NCBI GenBank assembly: GCA_024305745.1
Contig: JAHRBS010000012.1
Location: forward strand, 501,001 to 565,000
Origin: Polyporus tsugae
Taxonomy: Eukaryota; Basidiomycota; Agaricomycetes; Polyporales; Polyporaceae
Reading direction: 5' to 3'
DNA: 64,000 nt
Under the pieces are notes generated by a model. It was not told the origin of the DNA and did not search any database. It saw only the letters and a list, made by a program, of their open reading frames with translations. A program made the translations under genes and the position numbers. Positions 31,253 through 43,773 of the stretch are shown piece by piece. Positions within the stretch are counted from its first letter, which is position 1. Each line of letters begins with the position of its first letter.

Positions 31253-33919
31253 ATGGTCGTCGCTCACAGGTCTCTCCTTCCCCTCCTCTTCGCACTCTTG
31301 GGCCTCTTCGACCCCGCGCATGCAACAGCAGTCGCAGACCTCCTCGACACCGCCTCCCAATCCACCACCTCTCTACCCTCTGCATTCCAGCTTCTCAACG
31401 TCACTGTCGGAGGCAGGCTTCACACCGCGGTACCATTCGAGAAGGCTTGCTTCTCTATTTTTGAGGGCCAGCACGTCAATGTCTCAGCAACTGCATGCGC
31501 AGCCCTCCAAGCCAATTACACAAATCCTGTATACCGCGTAGACAACTTCGGGGCGTACATGCTTGTGGGTTTCTTCTCCCGCTTGCTCAGAAGGCAGTTC
31601 TTTTTATCATTATTGCTCATCTGCGTTATCTCCGTAGCCCCAATGGGAAACATGCCAAGCCTCAGAGGTGACTGATGGGTGCTTGCTCGACTCGAGCAAT
31701 GTTAGCAACCCTTTGGCGTTCGACAGTGTGAACTGCCGTTTAGGCAACGTCCCGCCATACTACGTGAGTGCATACAACCAATTTGATCGATGTACTCTTT
31801 TAGTTTGACTGTGCTGCCCGCGTTTTAAGATCAACGTTCATTCCGTAGCAGATGTGCAAGCCGCCCTAGCATTTTCGAACTTGACCGGTGTTCGGTTATC
31901 GGTCAAGAACAAGGGTCACGATTACAAGGGTCGTTCCAGCGGCCGAAATACCCTCGCTCTTTGGGTGAGTACAGGCTCGCCAAACCAGAAATTTGCATGG
32001 GACCCATGACGTGTATTCGGGAACCTAGACCACAGGATTACGAAATGTACGTATGTCCGCGGATAACTTCAATACTCGTCGGAGGCGGCTGAGATTATGG
32101 TCTCCTGTAGATATCCCACAACGCTCAGTTTCGGCCACAAGGCTGCTCGGCGAACACTACGTACGACGCCATAACGACAGGTGTAAGTTGAACCATCTAC
32201 GGCTGCGGCTTTATTGTTGCTGACCCTTCATTGAAGGCAGGTGTCTTCACGCAAGATGTCTACGAATTCGCCGACAGCATCAACCGCACTATCATCGGCG
32301 GGTACCACCAGACCGTTGGTTTCTCTGGTGGATACTTCCTCGTGCGTCCCTCCGTCCCCATATGGAGCCCAACTGTCTCCATGCTAATAGCACACGCGTA
32401 CTTATAGGGTGGCGGTCACAGCATCCTCACGCCGGTGTACGGACTCGCCGTTGATCGGGTGGTAGGTCCTGGTCGCACATTCAGGCTGCGCTCGCGTGCC
32501 AATTAACCTCCCTTGGTGCGCGTGATGCGCTGCCAGGTCCAAGTAAAGGTCGTTACCCCCGATGGTGTCTACCGCACCGCGAACGAGTGCCAGAACCAGG
32601 ACCTGTTCTTCGCGCTCCGCGGCGGAGGCGGGTCTGCGTTTGGTGTCGTCATCGAGTCCACGCACCGGACCGAGCCCAAGTTCCGTATCCAGGCGTTAGT
32701 TTTCTGCAGCCGCGCGTCCAAGTTGACATGTGCGCTGAATTGGGTATCGCGGATAGTGCTGTCCTCAGGTTTACCCCGACGGGAACTGACCTCGCGGACT
32801 GGTATACCCTGGTGGTCAACAACTCCCTCAAGTGGGCGAATGATGGCTGGGGCGGACACATTGTGGTATGCGTATCTGTCTTGCGCTGCCCGCATCGTCC
32901 GCATATACTCATTCGACACGCATACACGCACATACAGGGCCCGACGCTGATTTACGTCACTCCGCTCCTGAACACCACCACCTCCCAAACGTCAATGCAG
33001 TCCGCCATCGACTTCGTGACGGCGCGGAACGGCTCGGCGATCATCGAGGAGCTCCCGTCGTGGCTCGCGTTCTTCGAGAAATACGTTCCTTCCGCCCAGG
33101 CTGTACGTCGTCCCATCCTCTCCCTGCCTCCTTCTCATAGGCCTCTCTGACCGCATATGCTTCCAATCCCAATACAACAGGCGGTCGGCCCCGAGCTCGA
33201 GCTAGGCACGCGCCTCCTCCCCAGCCGCCTCTTCTCGACGGCGTCCGGGCGCGCACAGCTGAGCGCGCTCATCAACGAGACACTCGCTTTCGCGAGCCCG
33301 TACGTCGTCGCCGGCACGCCCTGGCTGTACAAGCCGCTCCCCGGCGCCGCGGGCGCGACAGCGGTGACGCCTGCGTGGCGGGACGCGGTCTGGCACCTGT
33401 CGGTCAGGTGGCAATTTCTGTACAACGACACCCTGGACGCGAGGGCGAGCGGGTACAAGACGCTGAGCGCGCACATCCAGAAGTTCAGGGACCTCGCGCC
33501 GGAGAGCGGGGCGTACTTTGTGAGTGGCGATGTCGCTGTGTCTAAGCTCTGTGCCAGTGCACTGAGCTGACGGGGCGCTACTTAGAACGAGGGCGATGTG
33601 TACGAGCCGGACCACGAGGTGTCGTATTGGGGCGCGGAGAACTACAAGAAGCTTCTCGCTGTCAAGCGGAGATAGTGAGTGCTACTATGAACCCTACTCT
33701 CGCAGCCCGCTGGTACTGCGGCTGCATCGGTTCCTTGCCCGCTGACCACTCGTGCTCGCGCGGTCTAGCGACCCTGAGCACCTTCTCGACTGTTGGCAGT
33801 GCGGTGAGTGTCTCGTCTATCCGACCTGTGCGCGAACGTCCCGTTGACTGACTTTGACCCTAACAGTTGGGTGGAAAGGCGAGGACGACCCCTTGTACCA
33901 GTGTCACGTCAAGCTATAG
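31253..33919 (+). CDS. secreted FAD-linked oxidase (BBE/VAO family)
   Basis: Starts MVVAHRSLLPLLFALLGLFD, a signal peptide. The FAD_binding_4 domain spans many exons: INVHSVADVQAALAFSN, LSVKNKGHDYKGRSSGRNTL (the GHD histidine fits 8-alpha-histidyl FAD linkage), NAQFRPQGCSANTTYDAITT and GFSGGYFLGGGHSILTPVYG. The middle reads FALRGGGGSAFGVVIESTHR. The C-terminal BBE motif is NEGDVYEPDHEVSYWGAENY followed by KKLLAVKRRYDPEHLL, then WQCVGWKGEDDPLYQCHVKL at the stop. The second flavin-linking cysteine of bicovalent members is not evident, suggesting monocovalent FAD. Close relatives are called isoamyl alcohol oxidases or carbohydrate/alcohol oxidases; the substrate here is unknown. About twelve exons. 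Confidence 0.85.
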
Positions 33920-34600
33920 CTGCGGCTTCGATTGCACCACCATGCAGCCAGCCTCTCGGTGAAGATCATTTGGAACTCGATTCCTCCGCTCTCACGTATT
34001 ACCCTCTACTCGTCCTAAGTTCTTGCCGGGTCACTCTCCGCCGACATCGAGGAGAATAGATCTCCGCCCGTTGCTCTTGTTCCATGTGACGTTCACGTTC
34101 GTGGGTCCGTCCGTCCGTTGATTGCTTCTCCATCCCCTCTTGTCGTCTCGCAAGTCGTGTTGCGGTTATTCGTTTTGTTCATGTAGTATTGTTTTGCCGC
34201 TGACTACTATGTTGTCTCTTCCGCGTTTAGCTCATCATGTCGTCCTTCTACAGGCTATGACGTACTGGTTTACAGTGATATATGGGATATCGATTCCTCG
34301 ACTCCCTCACACTCACTGATAGGCTTTGTTGCGTCGGTGGACGTTGGTTATTGCAACGGCTATGAACCAGATATTCTGCTAAGGTGCTCGCTCGTACGGT
34401 CGGGAATCTCGAGTTTTCGCACCCGTTGTAGAAACACCAAGATTCTACTCTCATATGCCTCAGTTCGGTCGAAGAAAGGGTCCGAGTCGCTGTCGGTCTC
34501 ATAGTTCTGAGTCTTGCCGTCCGGTTCTGCGGTCTCTGCTAGGACGCTCGGGCGCCCAAATACCTCGGGAGCGGAGGACAACGAGCGCCGGTCGGACTCC
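33920..34600. other. intergenic region
   Basis: 3' flank of the FAD oxidase and unique sequence up to the outer edge of the left inverted-repeat arm near 34600. No gene seen. Confidence 0.5.
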
Positions 34601-36612
34601 TTATCCTCCTTTGTAAAGCGCATATAGCCCCCCTCTCAGTTAAATGCCCTTCTCCTTTCCCACCCGGCCGCTCATCGATTATCCCCAGTATGTCCGCCAA
34701 CGGAATCTCTACCGACGCCTCCATCCCCTCTCCCACACGAACAAACATCCCAAAGAGCACCAGTGACGCCCTTTCCTCAACGGCACCCTCGTCCCTCTTC
34801 TCCCGTCGTTCGCCCTCAAGCGAGACAGGGGACTTGGCGCATACCATTATTCCCCCGAGCCATCCCGCGGCACGGACACTTGTGATTTGCTTTCATTCAG
34901 GCAGTGGCCTTGGCGATAAATACGACACCAGTGTACGGGCACGTTCCTAACTCGTTGTGCGTACATGAGCTGGACTGACTTGTGGATGATCGGTGCATTT
35001 AGACCTCGAATGTCTACAAGTTCTTCAGCTTGCTCAACCAGAATAGGGAAGACTGGGACCGACAGATGTGCTTTCGCAACCTAGTTTCAGAATGGTGAGT
35101 TAAGGTCGACATGAGCTGTTGGCTGCACATTCAATCTCGCGTCGGAACGGACATCAGTCACGAATCACATCATGAGTCCTACTGGGACAGAGTCGACAAT
35201 CTCAACAGAGTAGTAGACAAGGATTTCGCCTCCGGACTCGATTCTGATGTTTTGAGGGGTTACCATGACCTCGTGACTCATTGTCTGTGCGGTATATTTT
35301 TGAAGAGCCAGAGTGGTGATCCTTCGCCTCTTTAGACCGAGCCGGGGACAAGATCTCCTTGTTCGGGTTCTCCCGTGGTGCATATACCGCCCGTGCTCTT
35401 GCAGAAATGGTTCACAAGGTTCGTGGCCATAGCTCGAACACTACACGGACCCACGGGTTCTGTGCTCATTCATCACTGTTCCAGGTCGGCCTTGTACCGA
35501 AGTACAAAGCTCCTTGGTCCCCGTTTGCATACTCCCTGTATTTGCGGGAAGTCGACGACGACTGGCATACGTCGTTTGCAAAGTTCAAGGAGGAGTCGAA
35601 TCCCATTAATATCAGCATTGACTTCGTCGGCGTGTGGTATGGGTTTCACGGCATGTCTTGTGCACACTATTCTCATCATTCAGCCTACAGGGATACCGTC
35701 TCTTCCGTCGGCGATGTGATTCCTTGTACGCTTCCTTTTACAAAATCGAACACGTCCATCCGCGTCTTCCGGCAAGCTCTGGCACTACATGAGCGCTGGG
35801 CACACTTGCACCCAAAGTTCTATGAGGTATGTGGGGCCAAGACAGGCGACGTTCTTTACTCTGATTGCTGCCGTGACCCTCATGGATATCATGACAGTTC
35901 GACGTGCAGGATATGCAAGACCGCACGGACGTTCAGGAGGTTTGGTTTTCTGGCAGTCACTGCGGTGTGTTCGCCACGCCTCACTGTTTGCTTCAATGGC
36001 TTATCGTTGACCCTCATAGACATCGGAGGCTGTGTGGTTCCCCATGACACACCGCACTCTCTCGGACGCATCCCTCTCCGCTGGATGGTCCGGGAATGCT
36101 TCAAGGCGAACACCGGCATCCAGTTCCGAGCTGAGCGGCTGAGAGACATCGGTCTCGACCCGGCCTCGCTGTATCCCATCGTCAAGGAGCGGTCAAGCCC
36201 GCTGCAGCCTGGTTGCCACCATCTTAATACTGTCGCTCCTCGTGTACGCATTGCGAGCGAGGAGGAGCACGATGTGCGTGATGCGCTGTCTCCCATGCAT
36301 GACCAGCTCGCTGTCTACTCGCTTTTGTGGTGGTTAATGGAGTTCAACCCCTACCGACAACGCTTTCTCCTGGGTCCCCCTTCCGAGTGGGAAGGTTCTG
36401 AGAAGAGTCAGAAGGCCGTCAGGTGAGATCGCATTGCGTTCACATTTCGCCGGATGCGTTTGCCTCCAGTTCTGACAAACCAATGTAGGATGAAACAACC
36501 TCGTGGTCTGTTCACTCCCAAGCATCACTTCCATTTCTACGCCTACTCGAGTGTGCACACCCGTAAGCAGGCCAAGCGTTTGCGAGAGCCTGAGCCATTC
36601 TAATGCTAGGTG
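34600..36612 (+). repeat. left arm of a ~2-kb inverted duplication
   Basis: Nearly identical in reverse complement to 44697-46787. Outer edge: TATCCTCCTTTGTAAAGCGC is shared, then similarity is lost. Inner edge: similarity ends just after ATTCTAATGCTAGG. The arms carry one DUF2235 gene each. Confidence 0.85.
34690..36603 (+). CDS. DUF2235 hydrolase-like protein (intact copy)
   Basis: Alpha/beta-hydrolase-like family (DUF2235), common in Agaricomycetes and related to bacterial Tle1 phospholipases. It starts MSANGISTDASIPSPTRTNI. Exons rebuild TLVICFHSGSGLGDKYDTS, NVYKFFSLLNQNREDWDRQ, the nucleophile elbow RAGDKISLFGFSRGAYTARA (GFSRG serine), ALAEMVHKVGLVPKYKAPW, DFVGVWDTVSSVGDVIPCTL, TDVQEVWFSGSHC with DIGGCVVPHDTPHSLGRIPL, and RWMVRECFKANTGIQF. 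The usual N-terminal CFDGT motif is altered to CFHSG, which may affect activity. Joints around 35.09-35.16 kb are uncertain. No frame-breaking lesion is evident, unlike the inverted copy at 45-46.7 kb. Confidence 0.7.
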
Positions 36613-36864
36613 GCGTATGATGCTGAGCCTGCCTGGGTTGATTCCGCTCTTCGTGATCTCGCTTGTCTCGCATTTCACGTCTTCTGCCTTCACAGTATGC
36701 TGTTATATCCTATCGTAATCATCGACCCCTTATATCTTTATACACAATTCGGCTTCAGATCGTCATGCGGGCAAGTGAGCCCACCTGCGGTCTCGTGCAG
36801 CGGCTTGCCATGCGTACCGGGTAGACTCGCCGCGGGTCTCTCTTGAGTCGTTTACTATCGGAAA

Positions 36865-37390
36865 TACGGTGGGGCAAAGAACCTACGGGTTATTCGCAAA
36901 TGTTATTAACGCACGTTGTTAACCAAAGTTATTAACATGCAAAGAACTCGAGGGAGTTATTCGCAGTGTGAAATACCCTGGCGCCTAACAAAGTCAAGCA
37001 CGACAAAGGAGCACTATCCGGCCGCAGATTGTGAGTGCGAGAGACACTTCTGTGCGCCTTTACGCACCACTAATAAGTGGTGCACCTCCTGGTGTCGGTG
37101 TCCTGAGCCAGATGTCTAGTAAGGCTAAGGCGTCCTCGATGCATCGGCCCGGGCCGGGAAGTCCGCGGAGATTTAGACGCCCCAACCTCCCAGGAGCCCG
37201 GCAGGAGGCCTGAGGAAATGCAAAGGACTGAGATATGCCAGGACACGGGCTTGAGAGGTCCATATAAAATATCATCGATGCGCTAGGGATGCGAAAAACT
37301 GTTAATAACTCTGCGAATAACTCAACTTCGGACGCCCATCGGTTATTAACTCTGCGAATAACCCCTCGGAGAGTTTCTCGCCCCACCGTA
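36865..37390. mobile_element. hAT-like MITE, 526 bp
   Basis: Both ends are TACGGTGGGGC in inverted orientation, followed by inner inverted blocks with GGGTTATTCGCA and GTTATTAAC/GTTAATAAC motifs repeated near each end. Directly outside, the 8-bp sequence ATCGGAAA is repeated (36857-36864 and 37391-37398), a target-site duplication of the length made by hAT-superfamily transposases. The interior has no transposase frame, so the element is non-autonomous. The superfamily call rests on the 8-bp duplication; the TIR itself is not a textbook hAT end. Confidence 0.8.
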
Positions 37391-37499
37391 ATCGGAAATC
37401 CGGTCAGGCCCGGACGAAAGATTCTCTCCTGCTGTTCTTGGTGACTCGTTTGAATGTCGCTGACGTGCATGTACCAAGTTTCCCGGCTTTCACGGGCCC

Positions 37500-37660
37500 T
37501 TGCTATGCATAGAGAACTGTCCCCCTCGGGGGTCACCGTGTTTTGGACACTCGGTGACGCCCCTGGATCTGTCCATGAGGGCAACCACCGCCATATCCAG
37601 TAAGCACGTCCGCTTTTTCACCTCACCTACCATAGTAGTGGAGACTAAACAGATGGTCAA
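37500..37660 (+). pseudogene. F-box/LRR gene fragment
   Basis: Reading FGHSVTPLDLSMRATTAIS then SKHVRFF parallels FGDSVTQLELAVKGDTVIS then RKHV at 25.36-25.42 kb, including the GTAAGCACGTC donor region. Only this short block is recognisable, just beyond the MITE. It is a relic of the same F-box subfamily. Confidence 0.45.
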
Positions 37661-38169
37661 CCGTAAGCTTCCTCACTTTGATCTTGGTCGTGCCACAATG
37701 AGGACGATACCCTCGCACAAAGCGAGGACCCAGGCGATGGCTAACCAGTAAGCCGACGCGCCGTACTCGAGTCTATCCACCTTCTGAAGGCAGCGACCTT
37801 GAAGATGTTCAAGTTCGGCCTAGTACGGTAGTTTGCTCCCGACTTTCTGGCAGCAACGCTGGATAAGCGTCCCAATAGACTTCAGAGACCCCCACGAACA
37901 CTCTGGACTTTGTACTCGCCTGGCTCATACGAACCGTCAATGATAATGGCAACTACGCCAAAGGGCGCAACGACTTCGTCTGTCCATCGGTAGCAGCATG
38001 GGTTCGACTTGTACGTACGTACAAATTCTGCAACTTTCATGCTCGGCAGGTCCTTGAGATGAGGCGGTTGTCTGACCTGCCAATGGTACATGGACATTGC
38101 ACTTATGCGTGTTACACAAGTTCATGGATAGCGGCGGGATATGGAATACAAATCGGATGTGCGAGACGC
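37661..38169. other. no supported gene
   Basis: Lies between the F-box fragment and the RPS26 stop. Short frames only; the right part is the RPS26 3' flank. Confidence 0.45.
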
Positions 38170-38849
38170 CTATTGCCCCTTCGCAGCGGCCGCCTTAGCT
38201 TCCTCAGCTGCAGCAACAGCAGGGTTGACCTTCTTGCCATCCTTCCACCGGACTCGAGGGGGAGGCGCACGGTTACGGCGGCCCTCGCGCGAGCGGACAC
38301 GGACAACTGATAGATGTATAAGACGAAGACCCGGACAATTTAAGATGTCACTACGCACCATGAGAGTGGATGGCGCACGAGACACAGTACGCGATTTTAA
38401 TGTAGAGTTTGGGGATGACATACTCTGCACGAGAATCGACAGAGTCAATTTTGAACTCTCTCTGAACAGGAGGGGAAAAACGCACCCTGGTACACGCTAG
38501 CCTCACTGATATCACGAACCGCTGCTGACTCGACCATGTTACGGACGGTGAAGCGCTTGATAGCCTTGTCCTTGGGGACGCATCGCGAGCAATTGGAACA
38601 GCGGACAAAGTTGACGTGACCGCGGCCGTTCTTGTTGCGGCCGTGGTTTCTTCTCTTCTTGGTCTGCACGAGGTGGAGCACAGGGAGAGGTCAGTAAACT
38701 CGGTCGAAGCTAACCCTGGCCCACCCTTCATCCGATGTCCTGCCTTGCCATCCACCCTCTCCGCACAGAAATTCCGCCACTTTGACCGCCAAAACGCATC
38801 GACAGGACTCGGATGGGCCTTCTGTTGACAAGAATGGGATGCTCACCAT
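38170..38849 (-). CDS. RPS26: 40S ribosomal protein eS26
   Basis: Zinc-binding small-subunit protein near the mRNA exit site. The start codon stands alone: ATG at 38847-38849 is followed at once by a GTGAGC donor, and the next exon opens [20 protein letters not shown]. Then come [20 protein letters not shown] (CxxC zinc ligands), [38 protein letters not shown] (second CxxC) and, after the last intron, [20 protein letters not shown]. The C-terminal tail is Ala/Lys-rich. A single-codon first exon is usual in ribosomal protein genes of basidiomycetes. Four exons; overall length near the family norm. Confidence 0.95.
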
Positions 38850-39269
38850 GGTGAATGGAGTGTCTTGACGAGGGCGATGGACGAGGACTCGGCCTGCGGA
38901 AGCGTCTGTGCCTCACATTTCCCGAGTCAAGCGCCCGCCTGCCCTGAACCAGGCACGTGATTACAAATGTTCGGAGACCGAAACGGGAAACAATGGAGAA
39001 TGTCCAGACGCGACCTGGACTCGGACAGGACAAGAACAATGAACAATGGCGGTCGTCGCCAAGCCTTTGTCCGACGACCGACTAAGTATATAACATCCAG
39101 TCGCTGCCACAGTTCCTCCTGTTGTGCTTAGGCTCGGTGCTCGCTCTCGGAATCCGCTGGTCTCTCATTCTTCCTTAAGCTTGAAGCCTGGTGCTTCCTC
39201 AGCCTCCCCGTTCTCTTCCACAGCTTACTCTCTCGAGTCCGACTTCTTTGCACTCCGCTCGTTACCGCA
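38850..39269. other. divergent promoter RPS26 / CBM19-like gene
   Basis: 420 bp between divergent starts. A TATA box at 39087-39093 (listed separately) faces the plus-strand gene. Confidence 0.6.
39087..39093 (+). promoter_or_regulatory. TATA box of the CBM19-like gene
   Basis: TATATAA about 180 bp upstream of the start at 39270, oriented toward it. Confidence 0.5.
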
Positions 39270-40504
39270 ATGCGCTCCATTTACCTTGCTACTTTCGCTG
39301 TCCTCTTCGGTTCCGCCGCGTTTGGCGCCCCCACCGCGTCGCTGGACCCTACTGTCTTCCTTCAAAACGGCCAGGATGCTCAGACATTAAACGCCGAATT
39401 TGCGTCTCTCAAAGCTTCTGATCCTTGTAATGGTAAGTTCACCAATACTTTTTGTATGTCTTTCGTAGCTGACCCGCATGCATGTAGACGGAGAGCTCGC
39501 TTGCATCAAAGACTCCATTGCTACCTGCGCCAACTCCACTTGGCAATTAGCAGCTTGTGGCAAGTCAAATTCTTGCTTCGCCCTTCCTTCTACGACACAA
39601 GAGGGTGCTGTAAGTGCATTCCCACCTTGATGAACGTGCTCGGTCGACTGATGCTGTGACCAAGGACATCTTATGCACCACCAACCAAACCGCCCTCGCC
39701 CTGATCCACGCTACAGGTGCCACGGGTGGCGTCGCAGTGAATAGCACCAACAGCACTATCGACTTCCCAACAGACTGCGATGACGGGGACGACGGCAATA
39801 ACGATGAAGGCACCTCGAACAGCTCTTCCAGCACCACCGCGTCTGCCTCTGCCTCTGCATCGACCAGCACCGAAACCACTCGCACCCACAAGCATCTCCA
39901 CAAGACTCATTCTGTTTCCACCACGTCCATAGCGTCGTCAGACTCCGCAGCTGCCACCGCTTCTTCCAGTTCCGCCGTTTCCAACAACACCGCTACTGGG
40001 GTAGTCACCGTCACAGTGACCCTCCTCCCCACCTCTACGCTCCCCTCCGAAACCTCGACCCTCGACCCGTCGGCGGCCTCGAGTCTCCTGTCGAGCCTGG
40101 CCACCGATACCAGCCTGTCCGTCACCACCATAGCCCCTGCCTCTACCTCCACTACTGGGTCCGAAACCTTGACTCTTGACCCCTCGGCCGCCTCGAGCCT
40201 CCTGTCGAGCCTCGCCACCGACCCGAACGTGTCCATCACGACCGTTCTCCCCTCTTCTACCTCGTCGGCTGCGGTCACGAGCACCGCCAAGTCCGATTCG
40301 ATGGCCGCGTCGAGCAGCACGTCGAGGGTCTCCAGCAAAGCCGTCGCTATTGCGTCTTCTCCATCGGCGTCGTCGTCGTCCACCCCCAGTGCAGCCATCG
40401 TCCCTGCGAGCACGATCACCCTCAGGCTCGCGCCGCTCATCACCGTGGCCGGGCGCGCGGTGCCAACGCCAGCGGCCGATGGCGGGTATTACGGGTCTCG
40501 CTGA
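39270..40504 (+). CDS. secreted CBM19-like, Ser/Thr-rich protein
   Basis: Three exons. MRSIYLATFAVLFGSAAFGA is a signal peptide. The next region, LNAEFASLKASDPCNDGELA and CIKDSIATCANSTWQLAACG ending SCFALPSTTQEGA then DILCTTNQTALALIHATGAT, has the cysteine spacing and DG.xAC start of a CBM19-type chitin-binding module. The rest is Ser/Thr-rich and likely heavily O-mannosylated, with two near-identical repeats. No hydrophobic C-terminus is present, so a GPI anchor is unlikely; it is probably a secreted wall or substrate-binding protein. The second intron acceptor (ACCAAG|GACATC, near 39665) is chosen to keep the conserved DILC block in frame. Confidence 0.7.
40048..40260 (+). repeat. two internal protein repeats of ~35 residues
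   Basis: Within the CBM19-like gene the block TLDPSAASSLLSSLATD occurs twice, each time followed by a similar SxTT..P.STS segment. Matching DNA copies start near 40059 and 40170. Confidence 0.75.
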
Positions 40505-42020
40505 GACGTTCTTTTTTGTTGACAATTTTCGGGGCTTGCACTTCACGTTCACGCTGAGATGGCTTGTATTACCAGCTTACTTACTTATGTTGTATTGATA
40601 GATGCCTACCGCTTCGTATGTACTTGGATGCTTTTTACCGACTCGCTAGGACGACGGCGGACTTGTATCGTAAGGGTTACTCGTATATACACATACTAAT
40701 GGATTCGGTATCTGATCTGATCTCCTCGTGGCGGCACGTCTTCAGACTTTGTTGTCTGATATCCTGACGGAACTTTTAAGTATCAGGTACCAGGATGTTC
40801 ATGAACTGCTCGGTGACATGGCGGCCGTGTCGAAGTCGGCCGCGTGTCTCAACTACCACGACTTACAGCTTGCTTCCCCCCTCCATTCCATCACAACAGG
40901 CTTAAGGACGGTATTAATCCTAGACTGTTCTCGACTTGACTGCAACTACACATACGTAGCCTTACGTGCCGAGTCTTCAGCATGAGCGTTGACGCGTTGA
41001 CGCGGCGCATGAAACGATGATTATACTAGACTCGGAAACAGTACTTGTAAGTACTCGGTACTGAGGCCTGAGGCTGCGGCCGGTAGACCGGATTTAGGCT
41101 GACGCAAGGTAGATCGGCCAATAAGGATCCACGGGTCTTGCGCGCATCGTCGATAAATGATACTTAAGATGGGGAATAATAATCTCTGGTCGGCAGCCCC
41201 CCGGGTCAGTGCGATCAACCCAGTGGTTAAGTTGTCGCCGGACTCAGTGCTCCGAACGGCCGGTGCCCTCCTTAATCCGGTACGGCCGCCTAGCGCCCAC
41301 CATGTCTTTGTTCGCTCCCTCAACCACCCTTGCTTCCGTCGCGCACCATGTCTCTAGCCCGCATGGTATACCCGGGGTTTCTGCGCAAATGTACTCACAT
41401 TTTCGGGCCTCATAGTGGGTGAGCGTCAGAATTTAGTCAGCATGTTACCCGTGAAGTCAGACATGAACCCGTTGATCAACGGAGGTGAACCCCGCCGCCG
41501 CCCCGGCATCATTTGTCACTGTACATGTCCCACACACTTCAGTCGACGGAGTGATATCCGGGCTTTGTTCGAACTCACCCGGAACCAGCAAAGCTCGAGC
41601 CAGGTGGCCAGGCTACGGGCACACATCGAGGTGAGTGCTACACAGTTGAATCTCTTAATTTTTTTTTTTTTGCTTATAGGCATTAGGCTGTCGATGGACG
41701 TACTGTAGGTCGATGTTATCTACTTACTGCTGTCTGCAATGGTCAGGGCCAATGATGAAGTGACCAAACGAGCTCAAACTACAAGGGCCACACCCCGCAA
41801 ATCTCGTGGCGTTGATCCGTTCGCGACGAGGGCGACGCAAATCCGTGTGGGCTGCGTGCGGTCGCGCTGTGGCACGGATCTAGACATTTGATACTATCTG
41901 GACTTGTTGCCACATACTTATATGAAGTCCCGAGGGCATCGATGTTTTCACCACCATCACCCTCGAATTTCTGCTTCTTCTTGTTTCTCGCCCAGTTCGC
42001 TCACCACCGGCACCTACAGT
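40505..42020. other. gene-poor intergenic region
   Basis: 3' flank of the CBM19-like gene, then 1.3 kb with only short frames. A run of 12 T lies near 41660. The P450 promoter should lie in the last few hundred bases. Confidence 0.5.
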
Positions 42021-43655
42021 ATGGCACTCTCACTTCCAGTGGCAGCGTTTCTAACAGCGGCTGTATATGTCATTTGGAAGACCTTCTTGCAGGGCCTCAT
42101 CGTGCCCTCTGCGTTCAACTTCAAGAACCTTCCGGGCCCTGAGAGCCCTTCGTGGTTGGGAGGTGAACTTGACTCCGATTTTAAAAGAACATCTATTGAC
42201 CCGTAGACCATACAGGCCATCTCAAAGCTCTCTTCGACCGAGAAGGTTGGAAGTACTGGAAATGGCTAGCGGACACTTACGGCCCTGCCTTCTTTGTTTC
42301 TGGACCCATTGGTGTATGTGCCGTCGTTGTTTGTTACATACGACGATCTAATCACTCGGATGTCTCCAGGAACAAATCCTCGTTATCCATGACCCCAAGG
42401 CTCTGCACATCATCCTCATCAAGGAGGTCGAGAACTACCCTAAGCGTACACATCCCTCAGAGTAATGCTTTCTGTCACCTCGCAGTCCCGTGGAGCTCTC
42501 TAACAGATATGTTGGATGCGCAGTGAGTTCATGATCTTCCTTGGGCCCGGTCTCCTCACCACCGAGGGCCAACAACACTGCCGGCAGCGTAAGATGCTCA
42601 ACCCCGTGTTCTCTGCCGCCCATCTTCGCCATATGAACGGCCTATTCGTCGCGCACTATTGCTGCACCTACCATTGTCTCGTCGCTCACGAGCACGCACT
42701 ACATACACAGATGCGTGCAGGCATCCACAAACGCATGGACAAGGATGGCAAGCCATCGATGTCAACGGCTGGATGGCCCGCACCACACTCGAGATACTCG
42801 GGCAGGCCGGGCTGGGATACTGGTTCGACAACTTCATCGAGGACTCCTCCGACGCGTACGGCGAGTCGCTCAAGAACTTCTCGTGAGTGGCCCATCCTCC
42901 TCGCATCGCGTGCTCGTGGACTTGCCTCTCTAACGTGAGTACGTGCTCGCGACGCAGCCCCATCGGCTACGTCTTGCGCGAGCTCACGCGCATCTTCCCA
43001 GACGACGTCATCCGCGCGATCCTGAGCCGCGTCCCGCACGCAGACACGCGGCGCATGATGGGGATATCGGACACGTTGATGCGCCGCTCGAAGGAGATCA
43101 TCGACGAGAAGAAGGCGGCGCTGAGCAAGGGCGACGAGGCTCTCGGGCACCAGGTCGGCGAGGGGAAGGACATCATGAGCATCCTGCGTAAGTCCCGACC
43201 ACCCATCCCTATCTCCCGTCTTTGTCCTGGAGCGGGTGCTGATGGTGGCGAACAGTCAGGGCGAACGTGGCTGCGACGGACGCGGAGAAGCTCCCTGACG
43301 GAGAGCTCATTGCGCAGATGTCGTGCGTGTCTCCCAGCCCGCTGTGTCATCAACTTGACTCTTAAAGCAATACAACAGGATCCTCATGCTCGCGGCCATG
43401 GACACCACCTCTAACGCGCTCTCGCGCACGCTGCAGATCCTCGCGCAGAACCCCGAGGCCCAGGCGAAGCTCCGCGCAGAGATCCTCGAGGTGCGCAACG
43501 GCGAGCCGACCATCGACTACGAGAACATCGTCAAGCTGCTCTACCTCGACGCGGTGTGCCGCGAGACCCTGCGCCTGCACTCTCCAGTGCACCTGGTCGT
43601 CCGTCGGTGCGTCCCCCCGACCGCGCACATTATCGTTCCCGCTGATACTTGGTCA

Positions 43656-43699
43656 ACTTGAACTCGAACTGGGCAGGACTTGAACTCGAACTGGGCAGG
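43656..43699. repeat. 22-bp tandem duplication in a P450 intron
   Basis: ACTTGAACTCGAACTGGGCAGG is present twice in a row at the 3' end of the intron, so the splice acceptor is also duplicated. Confidence 0.8.
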
Positions 43700-43773
43700 T
43701 CGGCGAAGGACATGGTGCTCCCGCTCCTGCACCCCGTGCGCGGGAAGGACGGCTGCGAGATGAACGAGATCAC

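Noticed and set aside
40505..42020. Short frames as genes between the CBM19-like gene and the P450
   Set aside because: None exceeds about 100 codons, none has a domain or paired splice sites.
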